From Marinibium conchae (lineage in GTDB: Bacteria; Pseudomonadota; Gammaproteobacteria; Enterobacterales; Alteromonadaceae), in NCBI RefSeq assembly GCF_015595035.1, contig NZ_JADNRN010000003.1, positions 1 through 64,000 of the forward strand: 64,000 nt of DNA, read 5' to 3'. How positions within the stretch are numbered: position 1 is the stretch's first letter; the number at the start of each line of letters is the position of its first letter. Positions 12,001 to 21,319 of this stretch are shown here, in pieces. The translations under genes were made by a program, and so were the position numbers. The notes under the pieces are model-generated. The model had not been told where the DNA came from. It was given only the letters and a program-made list of their open reading frames with translations, and did not search any database.

Positions 12001-13097
12001 TCTACCAATGCTTCAAGCTTGTTGGTGCTTGAGTCAACTTTGATAGTATCTGAAATATAAGAACCGTGATCTAACTCATTGATGTAAAGTAACTCAAACG
12101 TTTTCACACCTAACTCGCGCAGGGCAAGTAAGTTTTCTAGCGTGACTTCATCGTTTGCATTTACAACAACTTCACCCGTCTCTTCGTTTGCGAAAGTCTT
12201 GGCATATATTTTACCAAGTAAGTACTCAGCTGGAACTTCCAACTCAGATACTTTTGCTTTCTCTAATGCACGAGTGTGACGAGCAGAGATTCTGCGGCCA
12301 GTTTCTACGATTACTTCACCTTTCTTATCGAGAATGTCGAACTGTGCGATTTCACCGCGAAGGCGATCTGCAACAATGTCCATCATTAACTTATCGCCAT
12401 CAATGCGAACAGTATTTTTGTCAAAGAAAAGATCAAGAATCTCTTCGGTGCCCATTTCTAGTGCACGAAGAATAATTGTTGCTGGCAGTTTCCTGCGACG
12501 GTCGATTCGAACGAAAAGATTATCTTTCGGATCGAATTCGAAATCCAACCATGAACCACGGTATGGAATAACGCGCGCATTATATAAAACTTTACCAGAC
12601 GAGTGCGTTTTGCCTTTGTCGTGATCAAAGAAAACACCAGGTGAACGATGCAACTGAGAAACGATTACACGCTCAGTTCCATTTATCACGAAGGTACCAT
12701 TTTCAGTCATCAATGGGATTTCACCCATGTATACTTCTTGTTCTTTGATGTCTTTTACGGTGCCTGGTGCGGCTTCTTTATCAAACAAGACAAGACGTAG
12801 CTTGACTCTTAAAGGAGCTGAATAAGTTACACCTCGAATTTGACATTCTTTTACGTCAAATACGGGCTCGCCTAAGCGATATGCTACATACTGTAACTCA
12901 CTGTTACCGCTGTAGCTTTTAATTGGAAACACAGAGCGGAAAGCCGCTTCTAAGCCATATTGACCATCAGGATCTTGGTCAATGAACTTTTTAAATGAGT
13001 CCAGTTGAATTGAAAGGAGGTATGGAATTTCCAATACCTGGGGGCGCTTGCCAAAATCCTTACGGATACGTTTCTTTTCACTATAAGAGTAAACCAT
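9069..13097 (-). CDS. rpoB: DNA-directed RNA polymerase subunit beta
   Basis: 1342 residues, the same length as the E. coli subunit. The rifampicin-resistance cluster reads [15 protein letters not shown] followed by [12 protein letters not shown], with the positions equivalent to D516, H526 and S531 all wild-type, so no target-site rifampicin resistance is indicated. The C-terminus carries the [10 protein letters not shown] active-site region. The gene follows rplL after an attenuator hairpin and about 210 bp of leader without a gene. Confidence 0.99.
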   Translation of the reverse strand: MVYSYSEKKRIRKDFGKRPQVLEIPYLLSIQLDSFKKFIDQDPDGQYGLEAAFRSVFPIKSYSGNSELQYVAYRLGEPVFDVKECQIRGVTYSAPLRVKLRLVLFDKEAAPGTVKDIKEQEVYMGEIPLMTENGTFVINGTERVIVSQLHRSPGVFFDHDKGKTHSSGKVLYNARVIPYRGSWLDFEFDPKDNLFVRIDRRRKLPATIILRALEMGTEEILDLFFDKNTVRIDGDKLMMDIVADRLRGEIAQFDILDKKGEVIVETGRRISARHTRALEKAKVSELEVPAEYLLGKIYAKTFANEETGEVVVNANDEVTLENLLALRELGVKTFELLYINELDHGSYISDTIKVDSSTNKLEALVEIYRMMRPGEPPTKDAAETLFENLFFSEDRYDLSAVGRMKFNRRLGREELTGSGTLTKDDIVSVMKQLITIRDGKDEVDDIDHLGNRRIRSVGEMAENQFRVGLVRVERAVKERLSLGDLDAIMPQDLINAKPISAAVKEFFGSSQLSQFMDQNNPLSEVTHKRRISALGPGGLTRERAGFEVRDVHPTHYGRVCPIETPEGPNIGLINSLSSFARTNDFGFLETPYRRIVDGVVTDDIDYLSAIEEGQFAIAQANVLLSDNNELVEDLIPCRHRGETTLMQKQDITYMDVSPQQIVSVAASIIPFLEHDDANRALMGSNMQRQAVPTLKADKPLVGTGMEKTVAVDSGVTVVAKRGGVIDYVDASRIVVKVNEEEMTAGEAGIDIYNLTKYTRSNQNTCINQKPTCNVGDPIVTGDVLADGPSTDLGELALGQNMRIAFMPWNGYNFEDSILISERVAQEDRFTTIHIQELSCIARDTKLGPEEISGDIPNVGESALGKLDESGVVYIGAEVKGGDILVGKVTPKGETQLTPEEKLLRAIFGEKASDVKDTSLRVPNSVRGTVIDVQVFTRDGVEKDKRALEIEEMQLRQVKKDLGDEFGILADGIFARAQNLLLKSGVDQAKLDSTPREKWFDIVLKDENAQVELDQSAAQYEEVKNDFDKKFENKRRKITQGDDLAPGVLKIVKVYLAVKRHIQPGDKMAGRHGNKGVISAIQPVEDMPYDANGTPVDIVLNPLGVPSRMNIGQILETHLGMAAHGLGVKIDRMIKEQEEVAKLRSFLKEVYNLGESHQEVDLDTFSDDEIKRLAQNLRKGVPVATPVFDGARESEIKDMLKLADIPESGQITLFDGRTGRSFERPVTVGYMYMLKLNHLVDDKMHARSTGSYSLVTQQPLGGKAQFGGQRFGEMEVWALEAYGAAYTLQEMLTVKSDDVNGRTKMYKNIVDGDHRMEPGMPESFNVLLKEIRSLGINIELEEQ

Positions 13098-13309
13098 GGG
13101 TTCCTCAGCCGACTGATTTTAGACCCAACCTGCTACACGTACTACTTAATGTGTAACAAACTTCCAGTACCCTTTTGATAGGGCATTAACCTAAGCATAC
13201 ATCATTCGATGCAATAATGCTTTCTAACGAAAACAAAAACTTAACGGTTAATCACCAACACTTTCTTGGATAGCAAACAAAGGGTGAAATATTGCTTATC
13301 CTACAGCGC

Positions 13310-13341
13310 AAAAAGGCAGGTGATTAAAAATCACCTGCCCA
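13310..13341 (-). terminator. rplL-rpoB attenuator
   Basis: On the minus strand GGCAGGTGATT and AATCACCTGCC form an 11-bp stem with a short T-rich loop, followed by TTTTTGCGC. A partial terminator at this position is known in E. coli, where it lowers rpoBC output relative to the ribosomal protein genes. The same role is inferred here. Confidence 0.85.
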
Positions 13342-13373
13342 AGCCTGTTAAGGCCAGTAATTAGAATGTCTAA

Positions 13374-13745
13374 TTACTTAACTTCTACTTCAGCACCAGC
13401 TTCTTGTAGTGCTTTTTGCAATTCTTCAGCTTCAGCTTTAGCGATGCCTTCTTTAATTGCTTTAGGTGCAGATTCAACTACTTCTTTAGCTTCTTTCAAG
13501 CCAAGACCAGTTGCGCCACGTACTGCTTTGATAACAGCAACTTTGTTAGCACCGAATGAAGTAAGAACTACGTCAAATTCAGTCTTTTCTTCAGCGGCTT
13601 CAGCTGCTGCAGCTGGACCAGCTACTGCTACTGCTGCTGCTGCAGATACGTTGAATTTTTCTTCTGCTGCTTCGATCAATTCTACCAATTCCATAACTGG
13701 CATTTCTGCGATCGCGTTTAAAATATCATCTTTGGTTAGAGCCAT
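13374..13745 (-). CDS. rplL: 50S ribosomal protein L7/L12
   Basis: 123-residue stalk protein that recruits translation factors. An N-terminal dimerisation helix (residues about 1-35) is followed by an Ala/Val-rich hinge, [20 protein letters not shown], and the C-terminal domain with VKEAKEVV-type helices ([16 protein letters not shown]). Length and composition are typical. It lies 54 bp after rplJ. A long open frame on the opposite strand here is an artefact of the Ala-rich codons. Confidence 0.98.
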   Translation of the reverse strand: MALTKDDILNAIAEMPVMELVELIEAAEEKFNVSAAAAVAVAGPAAAAEAAEEKTEFDVVLTSFGANKVAVIKAVRGATGLGLKEAKEVVESAPKAIKEGIAKAEAEELQKALQEAGAEVEVK

Positions 13746-13799
13746 TTCTCTAAACTCCTGGGTTTAATGTTAAAAATTTATAATGCCAAAGTAAGAAAA

Positions 13800-14318
13800 C
13801 TATTTTTCTTCTTTGATCGCCGCCAATACGCGCACAAACTTGCCTGGAACTTCGTTGATAGTACGAACGAATTTCTCGGCTGGTGCTTTGAAGGTTGCAA
13901 GAAGTTTTGCAAGCGCTTCGTCGCGGGTTGGTAATGATGCTACTGCGTCCAATTTCTCTGGACCTAGTAAACCGCTACCAATTGACAATGCTGTTACGTT
14001 TAATTTGTCGTTTGTCTTAGCGAAGTCTTTGAACAAGCGCGCTGCGCCGCCCGGTGCTTCGATAGAGAAACCATAAATTAACGGTCCAACTAATGCAGAA
14101 TCCATGTCAGCAAATTTGCTGTCGGCTAATCCACGCTTTGCTAGTGTGTTACGTACTACTTTAAGAAATACGCCTTGCTCACGAGCTTTGTTGCGTAGGT
14201 CAGTCAGTTCATGAACTTCCATCCCACGGTATTCAGCGACGGCAACGGATAGAGCGCGAGAAGCAACGTCTTGAATTTCCGCTACGATCTCTTTTTTTGC
14301 TGCTAAGCCTAGTGCCAC
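13800..14318 (-). CDS. rplJ: 50S ribosomal protein L10
   Basis: 172-residue protein that anchors L7/L12 dimers to 23S rRNA and autoregulates its operon. Two GTG codons are possible; the second (14316-14318) is chosen because it gives [12 protein letters not shown], aligning with MALNLQDKQAIV of E. coli, and because AAGGTG stands six bases upstream. No ATG is available, so this abundant ribosomal protein starts with [12 protein letters not shown] (about residues 48-56) is a conserved rRNA-contact segment. The L10 leader hairpins lie upstream. Confidence 0.96.
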   Translation of the reverse strand: MALGLAAKKEIVAEIQDVASRALSVAVAEYRGMEVHELTDLRNKAREQGVFLKVVRNTLAKRGLADSKFADMDSALVGPLIYGFSIEAPGGAARLFKDFAKTNDKLNVTALSIGSGLLGPEKLDAVASLPTRDEALAKLLATFKAPAEKFVRTINEVPGKFVRVLAAIKEEK

Positions 14319-14513
14319 TGAGTTCACCTTCTATTAATCTGATTCTGATGGTTGTCTTGTCAAACATTACGGCCTACTTACATTGTACTAAGAACGTAGT
14401 GTTATCGAAGGTAACCAAACATCATCAGTGTTTACAGATTGATACTAGATTCGGACAAATGCCCTATTCAGTACCGCTCTACGGTGTTCATTCCCAGAGA
14501 GTCTGAGTTGAAA

Positions 14514-14620
14514 CCACCGTCTGCGCAGGTAGTATTAAGCTTGGCATTTCGCTTCCGTAGAAGTGTGTGAAAGTTCTCTTACCTCTTTCACTGCCTAGCG
14601 CCTGCGGTCTTGGACGGGAG
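14514..14620 (-). ncRNA. L10 leader (rplJL translational autoregulation element)
   Basis: In the rplA-rplJ gap, reading minus-strand, the arms CCGTC-CAAGA-CCGCAGGCG (14618 downward) and CCTGCG-CAGACGG (down to 14516) enclose an inner hairpin with GTGAAAG/CTTTCAC arms. The CCGTCCAAGACCGCAGG...CCTGCGCAGACGG arrangement is what I know from the E. coli rplJ leader, where the L10-(L12)4 complex binds and blocks translation. The remaining approximately 195 bases down to the rplJ start are probably also leader and include GACTCTCTGGGAATGAACAC, for which I assign no separate role. Confidence 0.8.
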
Positions 14621-14675
14621 TTGAGTTACGCTTTTGACGTAAACAACTCCAACCCATAACCTTGTAGAGATTAAC

Positions 14676-15374
14676 TTATGCTTGAGTCAAAGAACCCTGG
14701 TCGAGTACTACGCCAGCGCCCATTGTTGTGCTTAAGCTAATTTTCTTAATATATGTACCTTTCGCTGTAGATGGCTTCGCCTTCTTAACAGCTTCTAGCA
14801 AAGCTTCAAGGTTCTCTTGAATTTGGTTTGCTTCAAAAGCAATTTTACCAATGCTAGCGTGGATGATACCGTTCTTATCGTTGCGGTATCTTACCTGACC
14901 AGCTTTTGCATTCTTAACTGCAGTTGCTACGTCTGGTGTAACTGTACCCGTTTTAGGGTTAGGCATAAGACCACGTGGACCTAAGATTTGACCAAGCGTA
15001 CCAACAACGCGCATTGCGTCTGGACTTGCTACAACAACGTCAAAGTTCATTTCGCCTTTTTTAACTAGCTCAGCTAGGTCTTCCATACCAACGATGTCAG
15101 CACCCGCTTCTTTAGCAGCTTCAGCGTTTGCACCCTGAGTAAATACTGCTACGCGAACATCTTTACCAGTACCGTTAGGTAGTACAGTTGCACCACGAAC
15201 ATTTTGGTCAGATTTACGTGCATCGATACCAAGATTGATAGCTACGTCAACGCTTTCAGCAAATTTAACTGTCGCTAGCTCTTTAAGAAGAGCAACTGCA
15301 GCAGTGATTTCGTATTCTTTGCTTACATCTACTTTGTCAGCGATGTTACGCATTCTTTTTGATAATTTAGCCAT
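14676..15374 (-). CDS. rplA: 50S ribosomal protein L1
   Basis: 232-residue protein of the L1 stalk, which helps release deacylated t[21 protein letters not shown] (about residues 131-148) is the L1 signature. The start [17 protein letters not shown] and the length agree with gammaproteobacterial L1. Only four bases separate it from rplK, so the two are co-translated; in E. coli L1 represses both genes by binding the rplK leader. Confidence 0.98.
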   Translation of the reverse strand: MAKLSKRMRNIADKVDVSKEYEITAAVALLKELATVKFAESVDVAINLGIDARKSDQNVRGATVLPNGTGKDVRVAVFTQGANAEAAKEAGADIVGMEDLAELVKKGEMNFDVVVASPDAMRVVGTLGQILGPRGLMPNPKTGTVTPDVATAVKNAKAGQVRYRNDKNGIIHASIGKIAFEANQIQENLEALLEAVKKAKPSTAKGTYIKKISLSTTMGAGVVLDQGSLTQA

Positions 15375-15378
15375 TCGA

Positions 15379-15807
15379 TTAACCCTCTACTACCAAGCCC
15401 ATGCTACGAGCAGAACCCGCGATGGTATTTACTGCAGCGTCTAAACTAGCCGCCGTTAAATCAGGTTCTTTAGTTTTTGCAATCTCTTCTAACTGAGCGC
15501 GAGTAACTTTACCCACTTTCTCAGTGTTAGGACGGCCAGAACCTTTCTTCAGGCCAGCTGCTTTCAATAGTAGGAAAGATGCTGGAGGAGTTTTGGTTAC
15601 GAATGTAAAAGAGCGATCTTCGTAAACAGTAATTTCAACTGGTACTGGAGCGCCTTTCTCAAGAGATTCTGTTTTTGCATTGAATGCCTTACAGAATTCC
15701 ATGATGTTCACACCGTGTTGACCTAGTGCAGGACCAACCGGTGGACTTGGGTTAGCAGCACCTGCCGCAACCTGTAGCTTAATTAAGCCAGTGACTTTCT
15801 TCGCCAT
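15379..15807 (-). CDS. rplK: 50S ribosomal protein L11
   Basis: 142-residue protein of the GTPase-associated centre, also needed for RelA activation. The N-terminal segment [20 protein letters not shown] (residues about 9-28) and the C-terminal [12 protein letters not shown] are family signatures, and length equals the E. coli protein. It begins the rplK-rplA transcript and has its own promoter-like sequence upstream. The fasciclin gene separates it from nusG. Confidence 0.98.
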   Translation of the reverse strand: MAKKVTGLIKLQVAAGAANPSPPVGPALGQHGVNIMEFCKAFNAKTESLEKGAPVPVEITVYEDRSFTFVTKTPPASFLLLKAAGLKKGSGRPNTEKVGKVTRAQLEEIAKTKEPDLTAASLDAAVNTIAGSARSMGLVVEG

Positions 15808-15897
15808 TGTATTTACTCTCTATTAGTGGGTATAACGCCTTGAAGATACTGAGAATATCTTCTCAAACGGCTTCCCTGTACATAAAATCGGGCGCAA

Positions 15898-15926
15898 AGT
15901 ATATGCTTTTGATACTGTAAACACAA
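15898..15926 (-). promoter_or_regulatory. Candidate promoter of rplK-rplA
   Basis: On the minus strand TTGTGT (15921-15926), a 17-base spacer and TATACT (15898-15903) are followed by TTGCGCCCG, a GC-rich discriminator. It lies about 90 bp before the rplK start. It is needed because terminators upstream close both the secE-nusG and the fasciclin units. Confidence 0.6.
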
Positions 15927-16013
15927 GATATAATTCAAGTTATTTTATTAGTTGCCGGTAGGTATGCTTGAGCTGCACTCAAGACTATAAGCAAAGCACG
16001 ATTAATACAAAAC

Positions 16014-16041
16014 AAAAAAGCCGCTTTCATAAGCGGCCTTC
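16014..16041 (-). terminator. Terminator of the fasciclin gene
   Basis: On the minus strand GGCCGCTT and AAGCGGC(T) form a stem around ATGA, followed by a run of six T. It lies about 25 bp past the fasciclin stop codon and would prevent read-through into rplK. Confidence 0.85.
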
Positions 16042-16066
16042 GTATAAAAGTTTTGACGCATGCTGC

Positions 16067-16567
16067 CTATGGCAATATTACGGTATCAATCACGTGGATC
16101 ACGCCATTTGATGCCTTGATGTCGGTTGCCGTTACGTTTGCGTCGTTAATTTTTACGCCGCCGTCGGCTACTGTTACCTTCACATCAGAGCCCTGTAGTG
16201 TTGTCGCTGAGCTCAACTTCACCACATCAGCAGCCATCACTTTACCCGCTACAACATGGTACGTAAGTATTGATACAAGCTTGTCTTTGTTTTCAGGCTT
16301 TAACAGTGACTCTACAGTACCCGCTGGAAGTTTCGCGAACGCAGCGTTTGTAGGTGCAAATACGGTTAGTGGCCCATCACCTTTTAGAGCATCTACCAAA
16401 CCTGCCGCCTTTACCGCCGCAACAAGTGTCGTAAAATCGCTATTAGCCGCAGCTACATCAACAATATCTTTTTTCTTTCCATGATGCTCGGCAGAAGCAG
16501 TTGCTACGAGCATAAATGTTAATGCAACAGCTGAAACAGTTTTGAATAATTTACTTGTTAAATTCAT
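16067..16567 (-). CDS. Secreted fasciclin (FAS1) domain protein
   Basis: 166 residues: a signal peptide (about 1-26, [16 protein letters not shown] then EHHGKKK) and one FAS1 domain of about 135 residues. FAS1 hallmarks are visible: [15 protein letters not shown] (about 67-81), [12 protein letters not shown] (about 97-108) and a C-terminal [11 protein letters not shown]. Such single-domain proteins are exported and thought to act in adhesion or matrix binding; no enzymatic role is known. It is flanked by its own promoter and terminator and interrupts the nusG-rplK junction, so it reads as an inserted, independently transcribed gene. Family assignment is firm, function is not. Confidence 0.93.
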   Translation of the reverse strand: MNLTSKLFKTVSAVALTFMLVATASAEHHGKKKDIVDVAAANSDFTTLVAAVKAAGLVDALKGDGPLTVFAPTNAAFAKLPAGTVESLLKPENKDKLVSILTYHVVAGKVMAADVVKLSSATTLQGSDVKVTVADGGVKINDANVTATDIKASNGVIHVIDTVILP

Positions 16568-16588
16568 TTTTCATCATCCTTTAAAATA

Positions 16589-16616
16589 ATCATAGTGTTG
16601 TGAAATGGAAAAGCAA
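16589..16616 (-). promoter_or_regulatory. Candidate promoter of the fasciclin gene
   Basis: On the minus strand TTGCTT (16611-16616) and TATGAT (16589-16594) are separated by 16 bases, about 22 bp before the start codon. AAAGGATGATGAAAAATG supplies the ribosome site. The short leader fits a simple constitutive unit. Confidence 0.55.
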
Positions 16617-16702
16617 AATTGCGTTCCTGACAATGAATACCGCAAAGAGGACGATAGGGTTGTTACATTACAATTGTTTAATTATTCAGCAATTCCAAGC
16701 AT

Positions 16703-16740
16703 AAAAAAAGACCGCAGAGCTCAACGCTTTGCGGTCTTTC
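16703..16740 (-). terminator. Terminator after nusG
   Basis: On the minus strand GAAAGACCGCA and TGCGGTCTTT form a GC-rich stem around AAGCGTTGAGCTC, ending in a run of seven T. It lies about 20 bp past the nusG stop and ends the tRNA-Trp-secE-nusG transcript. Confidence 0.92.
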
Positions 16741-16757
16741 GAGATTATTGTATGGGC

Positions 16758-17294
16758 TTAACCCTTTTCTACCTGACCGAACTCTAGTTCCACTGGTGTA
16801 GAGCGACCGAAGATAAGAACAGATACCTTCAAGCGGCTTTTCTCGTAATCGACCTCTTCGACTACACCGTTGAAATCGGCAAATGGCCCATCGGTAACAC
16901 GAACCACTTCGCCTGGTTCGAACAATGTCTTTGGCTTCGGCTTATCAACAGATTCTTCTAGTCTATTCAAAATTGCGTCGGCTTCTTTTTGAGTAATTGG
17001 CATAGGTCGGTCTGATGTTCCGCCAATAAAACCAAGTACGCGAGGAATGCTTTTCACCAAATGCCAAGAATCTTCGTTCATTTCCATTTCGACTAACACG
17101 TAGCCTGGAAAGAATTTACGCTCAGATTTACGCTTTTGACCGGCACGCATCTCAACAACTTCTTCAGTTGGTACAAGGATTTCGCCAAAGTAGTCTTCCA
17201 TGCCATGCATTTTTATATGCTCAAGCAGTGTTTTTTGAACTCGACCTTCGTACTGCGAGAAGGCTTGAACTACATACCATTTTTTATCTGACAT
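16758..17294 (-). CDS. nusG: Transcription termination/antitermination factor NusG
   Basis: 178-residue factor that binds RNA polymerase through its NGN domain and couples it to Rho, ribosomes or NusE through its KOW domain. The ATG at 17292-17294 gives [20 protein letters not shown], matching the E. coli start; an upstream in-frame start would run into secE and is rejected. [12 protein letters not shown] (NGN, about residues 63-74) and [14 protein letters not shown] (KOW, about 134-147) are present. Two bases separate it from secE. Confidence 0.98.
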   Translation of the reverse strand: MSDKKWYVVQAFSQYEGRVQKTLLEHIKMHGMEDYFGEILVPTEEVVEMRAGQKRKSERKFFPGYVLVEMEMNEDSWHLVKSIPRVLGFIGGTSDRPMPITQKEADAILNRLEESVDKPKPKTLFEPGEVVRVTDGPFADFNGVVEEVDYEKSRLKVSVLIFGRSTPVELEFGQVEKG

Positions 17295-17296
17295 TA

Positions 17297-17677
17297 TTAA
17301 GCCGCTCCGATACCTGTAAGAAAGCCGATACCCCAAACAATTACCATATCGATGAGATATAACATAAGCCCAACGATAGCTGTTGCAACAAGGATGATGA
17401 GTGTCATGCGGTTCGCTTCACTACGCTCTGGCCAGATAACCTTGCGCACTTCTTGGCGTGAGTCTTTCGCGAATACCAAAAAAGCGCTGCCTTTGGCAGT
17501 TGTTGCCGCGATGCCCAACGAAATAACAACGATAGCAACAGCAGCAAGCGCTCTGTAAAGAACCGAAATATCTTCATATGCTTGATACGCATAAACTAAA
17601 CCGCCTAACAAGGCGATTACCACAATCCATTTCACTAGGTCTAACGGATTAGACTCGACTTCTGTCTTTTCACTCAT
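17297..17677 (-). CDS. secE: Preprotein translocase subunit SecE
   Basis: 126-residue inner-membrane subunit that clamps SecY in the Sec translocon. Three hydrophobic segments are visible (about 17-33, 43-60 and 92-116), as in the long three-helix SecE of gammaproteobacteria. The conserved amphipathic region [20 protein letters not shown] precedes the last helix. It lies between tRNA-Trp and nusG in the standard order. Confidence 0.96.
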   Translation of the reverse strand: MSEKTEVESNPLDLVKWIVVIALLGGLVYAYQAYEDISVLYRALAAVAIVVISLGIAATTAKGSAFLVFAKDSRQEVRKVIWPERSEANRMTLIILVATAIVGLMLYLIDMVIVWGIGFLTGIGAA

Positions 17678-17749
17678 CAGTGTTACCCTAAACTAGCCAT
17701 GCCGTAGCACAGACTACAAATTAATTCTTTACGCAGGAAACCACGAAAG

Positions 17750-17826
17750 TGGCAGGGGTGGAGAGACTCGAACTCCCAACCGTCGGTTTTGGAGACCGCT
17801 GCTCTACCAATTAGAGCTACACCCCT
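17750..17826 (-). tRNA. tRNA-Trp (anticodon CCA)
   Basis: 77 nt with encoded CCA end. The acceptor arms AGGGGTG and CACCCCT pair fully, the anticodon stem-loop reads CGGTCTCCAAAACCG with CCA as anticodon, and the T-arm contains GGTTCGAGTC-type sequence (GGAGTTCGAGTCTCT). The D-loop is one base longer than in E. coli tRNA-Trp. Placement directly before secE-nusG is usual for related marine genera. No tufB or other tRNA genes precede it here. Confidence 0.97.
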
Positions 17827-17917
17827 ATATCCGTGCGATACATTTTTTAGTTACATTTCCCTTGTGATGTTGTGTTCTTTGGAAGGAAGTCATCAGCGTC
17901 ATAAGGGAGGGACGCGT

Positions 17918-17945
17918 ATTATACTCATGCATACAAACTATACAA
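17918..17945 (-). promoter_or_regulatory. Candidate promoter of tRNA-Trp-secE-nusG
   Basis: On the minus strand TTGTAT (17940-17945) and a perfect TATAAT (17918-17923) are 16 bases apart, followed by ACGCGTCCCTCCC, a GC-rich discriminator typical of stable-RNA promoters. It lies about 90 bp before the tRNA. Confidence 0.7.
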
Positions 17946-18055
17946 GCTTATTAACTTGGAACTTGTATTATTTTGCTAGGTGATGAATACCGTGTTTCAT
18001 CCCTTCCACGTAGATAATGAGGCCAAAGCATCAAAAATCAAGTTATAAGGTAGTA

Positions 18056-18385
18056 GTCATTCCGTCGCAAAATTAGTCATTCCCTCGCATGAGGGAATCA
18101 AGACCCCTGCCTTCGCAGGGGTGACGGGTGTGTCGTCATGCCGTCGCAAAATTAGTCATTCCCTCGCATGAGGGAATCGAGACCCCTGCCTTCGCAAGGG
18201 TGACGGGGGTGTAGTCATGCCCCCGCAACATCAGTCATTCCCTCGCAAAATTAGTCATTCCCTCGCATGAGGGAATCGAGACCCCTGCCTTCGCAGGGGT
18301 GACGGGGGTGTAGTCATGCCTTCGCAACAATCGTCATTCCCTCGCATGAGGGAATCCAGCCCCTTGCCTTCACAAGGGTGACGGG
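18056..18385. repeat. Cluster of REP-like palindromic repeats (four full units)
   Basis: Four near-identical units of about 53 bp start at 18076, 18155, 18254 and 18333. Each holds two hairpins: GATTCCCTC-type arms around GCATG (TTCCCTC-GCAT-GAGGGAA) and CCCCTGCC-TTCG-CAGGGG. Between them lie partial copies of the left half (GTCATTCCCTCGCAAAATTA or GTCATGCC... variants). Units 1-2 and 3-4 are 79 bp apart; units 2-3 are 99 bp apart because one extra 20-bp partial copy is present. The cluster fills the gap between tRNA-Trp and the next gene. This resembles intergenic REP/BIME arrays; no transposase is nearby. Confidence 0.9.
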
Positions 18386-18429
18386 TTTATGCTTGTCGCG
18401 TCATCCGTATTTATCAATTAGGAAAAACA

Positions 18430-19284
18430 TTGAGTTCAACCCTTAAAGCGTCACTTTTTTTCATCGCTCTGCTCGCTGGCCTCACGTGGGCATTTTCATT
18501 CCTATACGAACAGGATACTTCGGGTGTAAGTCGCACAGATAACGGTCTAATTAAGTATTACGGCCAAATCGACGAAGCTCGAGTTGATGAATTCAAACGT
18601 CTATATCAACGTGGCGACCGTTTGGAAATTCGCAGCACAGGCGGCGATCTTTACGCTGGCATGGAAATGGGCAAATTCATTAGCGAGCAAAAAATTCCAC
18701 TCGAAGTAAAAGACTATTGTATTTCTTCTTGTGCAAACTACGTGTTTTTAGCGTCACCGCGCAAAGTATTAAACGAGAGGGCTTTGGTTATTTTTCACGG
18801 TGGTCCTAAACAAAGGAACTTTTTAGCTCAGCTTGAGCGTGCATATACAGAAGATAATCCGGCAGGAACAAGTTACGGCAGAGAGAGTTATGAGGCCGTT
18901 GTGTCTGTATCGGAAGCAAATCGCAGAGCACGGTACGCAAACCGATATAACAGCGGCGGTAACCGATGCAAAGAAGGACTAATCCGAAATATGTTTGGAG
19001 ACTGCACACGCCCCAGTGAAGCGGCCAAACAACGCTACAATCACCTTGTTAAACTTGAAGAGGATTTATACAGCTCCATCGACCCTTTTATGGACATAAA
19101 TATTCCCTATTATGGACAGCTTGGTCGCTACATTGATACTTATCAGTCGTATGAGTTTTTTGGCTTTTACTACGATCTAGAGAGCCTTGCAAGATTGGGG
19201 GTAAAGGGAATAGAGCTTAAAAGTGGTGAATGGGCTCCGGAGCGAAACCCATTGTTTAAAGATGTGTATTTAGTTGAAATGTAA
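18430..19284 (+). CDS. Exported ClpP-fold protein (predicted periplasmic serine protease-like)
   Basis: 284 residues with an N-terminal membrane anchor or signal (about 7-25, SLFFIALLAGLTWAFSFLY). The fold of SppA/ClpP-type hydrolases is suggested by STGGDLYAGMEMGKFI (about 69-84, oxyanion-loop GGD), YCISSCANYVFLA (about 98-110, candidate nucleophile serine after CIS) and VIFHGG (about 122-127, candidate histidine). The TTG start is supported by AGGA seven bases upstream and by the position of the hydrophobic segment. A cysteine-bearing insertion (RCKEGLIRNMFGDC) follows in the C-terminal half. Substrate unknown; related sequences are annotated only as predicted periplasmic proteins. Confidence 0.75.
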   Translation: MSSTLKASLFFIALLAGLTWAFSFLYEQDTSGVSRTDNGLIKYYGQIDEARVDEFKRLYQRGDRLEIRSTGGDLYAGMEMGKFISEQKIPLEVKDYCISSCANYVFLASPRKVLNERALVIFHGGPKQRNFLAQLERAYTEDNPAGTSYGRESYEAVVSVSEANRRARYANRYNSGGNRCKEGLIRNMFGDCTRPSEAAKQRYNHLVKLEEDLYSSIDPFMDINIPYYGQLGRYIDTYQSYEFFGFYYDLESLARLGVKGIELKSGEWAPERNPLFKDVYLVEM

Positions 19285-19322
19285 AGCACGCAGTCGGCAA
19301 TCATAGTCTTGCATCTATTGAT

Positions 19323-21164
19323 TTAATCAATACCAATGAAACCGCCTGTTTGATGTGCCCAAAGCTTAGCGTAAATACCGTTTTGAGCGAGGAGTTCTTG
19401 ATGACTACCCGCCTCAACCACCTTGCCATTGTCAAGTACCAACAGCCTGTCCATTTGTGCAATAGTAGACAAACGATGTGCAATGGCGAGTACGGTTTTC
19501 TCTTCCATTATCTTATTCAAACATTCTTGAATCGCTGCTTCTACTTCTGAGTCTAATGCCGAGGTTGCTTCGTCGAGGATCAATATCGGCGCGTCTTTCA
19601 ACATTACGCGGGCGATAGCGATACGTTGACGCTGACCACCCGACAATTTAACGCCACGCTCCCCAACATGAGCGTCATAGCCGGTTCGCCCTTTAGCATC
19701 GCTTAAACTCAGGATAAAGTCGTGCGCTTCGGCTTGTTTAGCCGCCTTTATCATATCTTCTTCAGTCGCATTAGTGCGGCCATAAATGATATTATCACGC
19801 ACACTTCGATGCATTAACGACGTGTCTTGTGTAACCATACTAATGTGGCTGCGGAGACTTTCTTGAGTAACATCGGTTATCTTTTGGCCGTCGATAAGTA
19901 TGCTTCCACTATTGATATCGTAAAAACGCAGTAACAAATTCACCAAGGTAGACTTTCCTGCACCTGAACGCCCTACCAAGCCAACTTTTTCACCCGCTTT
20001 GATATTGATATCGAGATGCTCAAATACTGAAATTTCGGTATTATTTTTCGCTTTATAAGCAAAATTCACCTGATTAAAATCAACTTGACCACCCTTCATT
20101 TCCAACTTTTTGGCATCCGTTTTATCAACAATATCAGCAGATACCGCAAGCGTGTTAATACCATCTTGCACCGTACCGATATTTTCGAACAGTGAAGAAA
20201 CTTCCCACATTATCCATTGCGACATACCATTGAGACGCAGGCTTAAGCTAACAGCAATTGCAATATCACCGGGTGTTGCACCACCATGAAGCCATAGGTA
20301 AATAGCCAAAGCAGTAATAGAAAAAACTAATATCGAGTTACTTGTCCATACACATGCCTGTAGTACCGTAACCAGACGCATTTGCGGGTATACCGTTTGC
20401 AGAAAGCCATCCATGCTCTCGCGCACATAGTTTTCTTCGCGCTTATGATGCGAGAACAATTTCACCGTCATAATATTGGTGTAACTATCAACGATACGCC
20501 CAGTCATGATGGAGCGCGCGTCTGCTTGCTGCTGAGAAACTCGTTTTAATCGAGGTAACAAAAAACGCAAAATAGTAATGTAAGCAAATAACCATACAAT
20601 CAGAGGCACTGCCAAACGCCAATCAAGAGAGAAAACCAACACAATAATACTGACAAAATAGACAACGATATACACTGCCAAATTCATGATTTTCATCACT
20701 GTTTCACGCACCGATAATGCCGTTTGCATTACTTTTGTGGCAACTCTGCCGGCAAATTCATCTTGGTAGAACGACAAACTCTGCCCCAATAAATAGCGGT
20801 GGGCTTGCCAACGAATGCGCATGGGAAAATTGCCAAGCAAAGACTGGTGAGTCAGGGCTGATTCGAGAATAACTAGTGCCGGCAGCAACACTAACACTAC
20901 CGCGCCCATCCATATCAAGCTCGACATTTCTTCTTGTAAAAAAGTTGCCCTGTCGCGGGTTGCAAACCAATCCACCAGTTGGCCCATGTAGCCAAATAAT
21001 GAAACCTCGAGCATGGCAACTACCGCACTGATGCAAGATACGGAAATGAGAACTGGCCACATGCCTGTCGAATAATAGCGACAAAAAGCCACAAAATCTT
21101 TTGGTGGTTTTCCTGGTGCCGAATCTGGGAAGGGCTTGGTTAGCTTTTCGAAAAATGAAAACAT
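19323..21164 (-). CDS. ABC transporter, fused permease and ATP-binding domains (exporter type)
   Basis: 613-residue half-transporter. The N-terminal part (about 30-330) contains the six hydrophobic helices of a type IV exporter; the C-terminal nucleotide-binding domain has Walker A GRSGAGKST (about 401-409), the ABC signature LSGGQRQRIAIARVML (about 509-524), Walker B ILILDEATSALDSE and the H-loop AIAHRLST. It should work as a homodimer exporting lipid, drug or peptide; the substrate cannot be told from sequence. It is convergent with the upstream ClpP-fold gene and has no adjacent transport partner. Confidence 0.93.
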   Translation of the reverse strand: MFSFFEKLTKPFPDSAPGKPPKDFVAFCRYYSTGMWPVLISVSCISAVVAMLEVSLFGYMGQLVDWFATRDRATFLQEEMSSLIWMGAVVLVLLPALVILESALTHQSLLGNFPMRIRWQAHRYLLGQSLSFYQDEFAGRVATKVMQTALSVRETVMKIMNLAVYIVVYFVSIIVLVFSLDWRLAVPLIVWLFAYITILRFLLPRLKRVSQQQADARSIMTGRIVDSYTNIMTVKLFSHHKREENYVRESMDGFLQTVYPQMRLVTVLQACVWTSNSILVFSITALAIYLWLHGGATPGDIAIAVSLSLRLNGMSQWIMWEVSSLFENIGTVQDGINTLAVSADIVDKTDAKKLEMKGGQVDFNQVNFAYKAKNNTEISVFEHLDINIKAGEKVGLVGRSGAGKSTLVNLLLRFYDINSGSILIDGQKITDVTQESLRSHISMVTQDTSLMHRSVRDNIIYGRTNATEEDMIKAAKQAEAHDFILSLSDAKGRTGYDAHVGERGVKLSGGQRQRIAIARVMLKDAPILILDEATSALDSEVEAAIQECLNKIMEEKTVLAIAHRLSTIAQMDRLLVLDNGKVVEAGSHQELLAQNGIYAKLWAHQTGGFIGID

Positions 21165-21319
21165 TCGTACTCTTTAATGCTGGATAGTTAGGTGTATTAG
21201 CGCACTATTAATGAAGTAGTACTAAGGTATCACTAAGGCGCCAAGGTTTTTGTTTATTTGTGTATGTGTATATATGTTGTTGTAAGCTAGATATTACGAC
21301 GAGGCCGAAGCTCACGCCC

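Noticed and set aside
13366-13767. 133-codon plus-strand frame opposite rplL
   Set aside because: Arises from the Ala/Glu-rich codons of L7/L12 read in reverse; Ser/Ala-rich low-complexity product.
16758-17336. Longer NusG with 14 extra N-terminal residues
   Set aside because: It would overlap sec[11 protein letters not shown] at 17294 matches the family start.
17750-17826. tRNA-Trp as attachment site of an island
   Set aside because: No direct repeat of its 3' end and no integrase are visible in the following 20 kb; the repeats beside it are REP-like.
18056-18385. Regular repeats suggesting a CRISPR array
   Set aside because: Each unit is a double palindrome of about 53 bp, spacings are built from partial copies of the same unit rather than unique spacers, and no cas gene is near.
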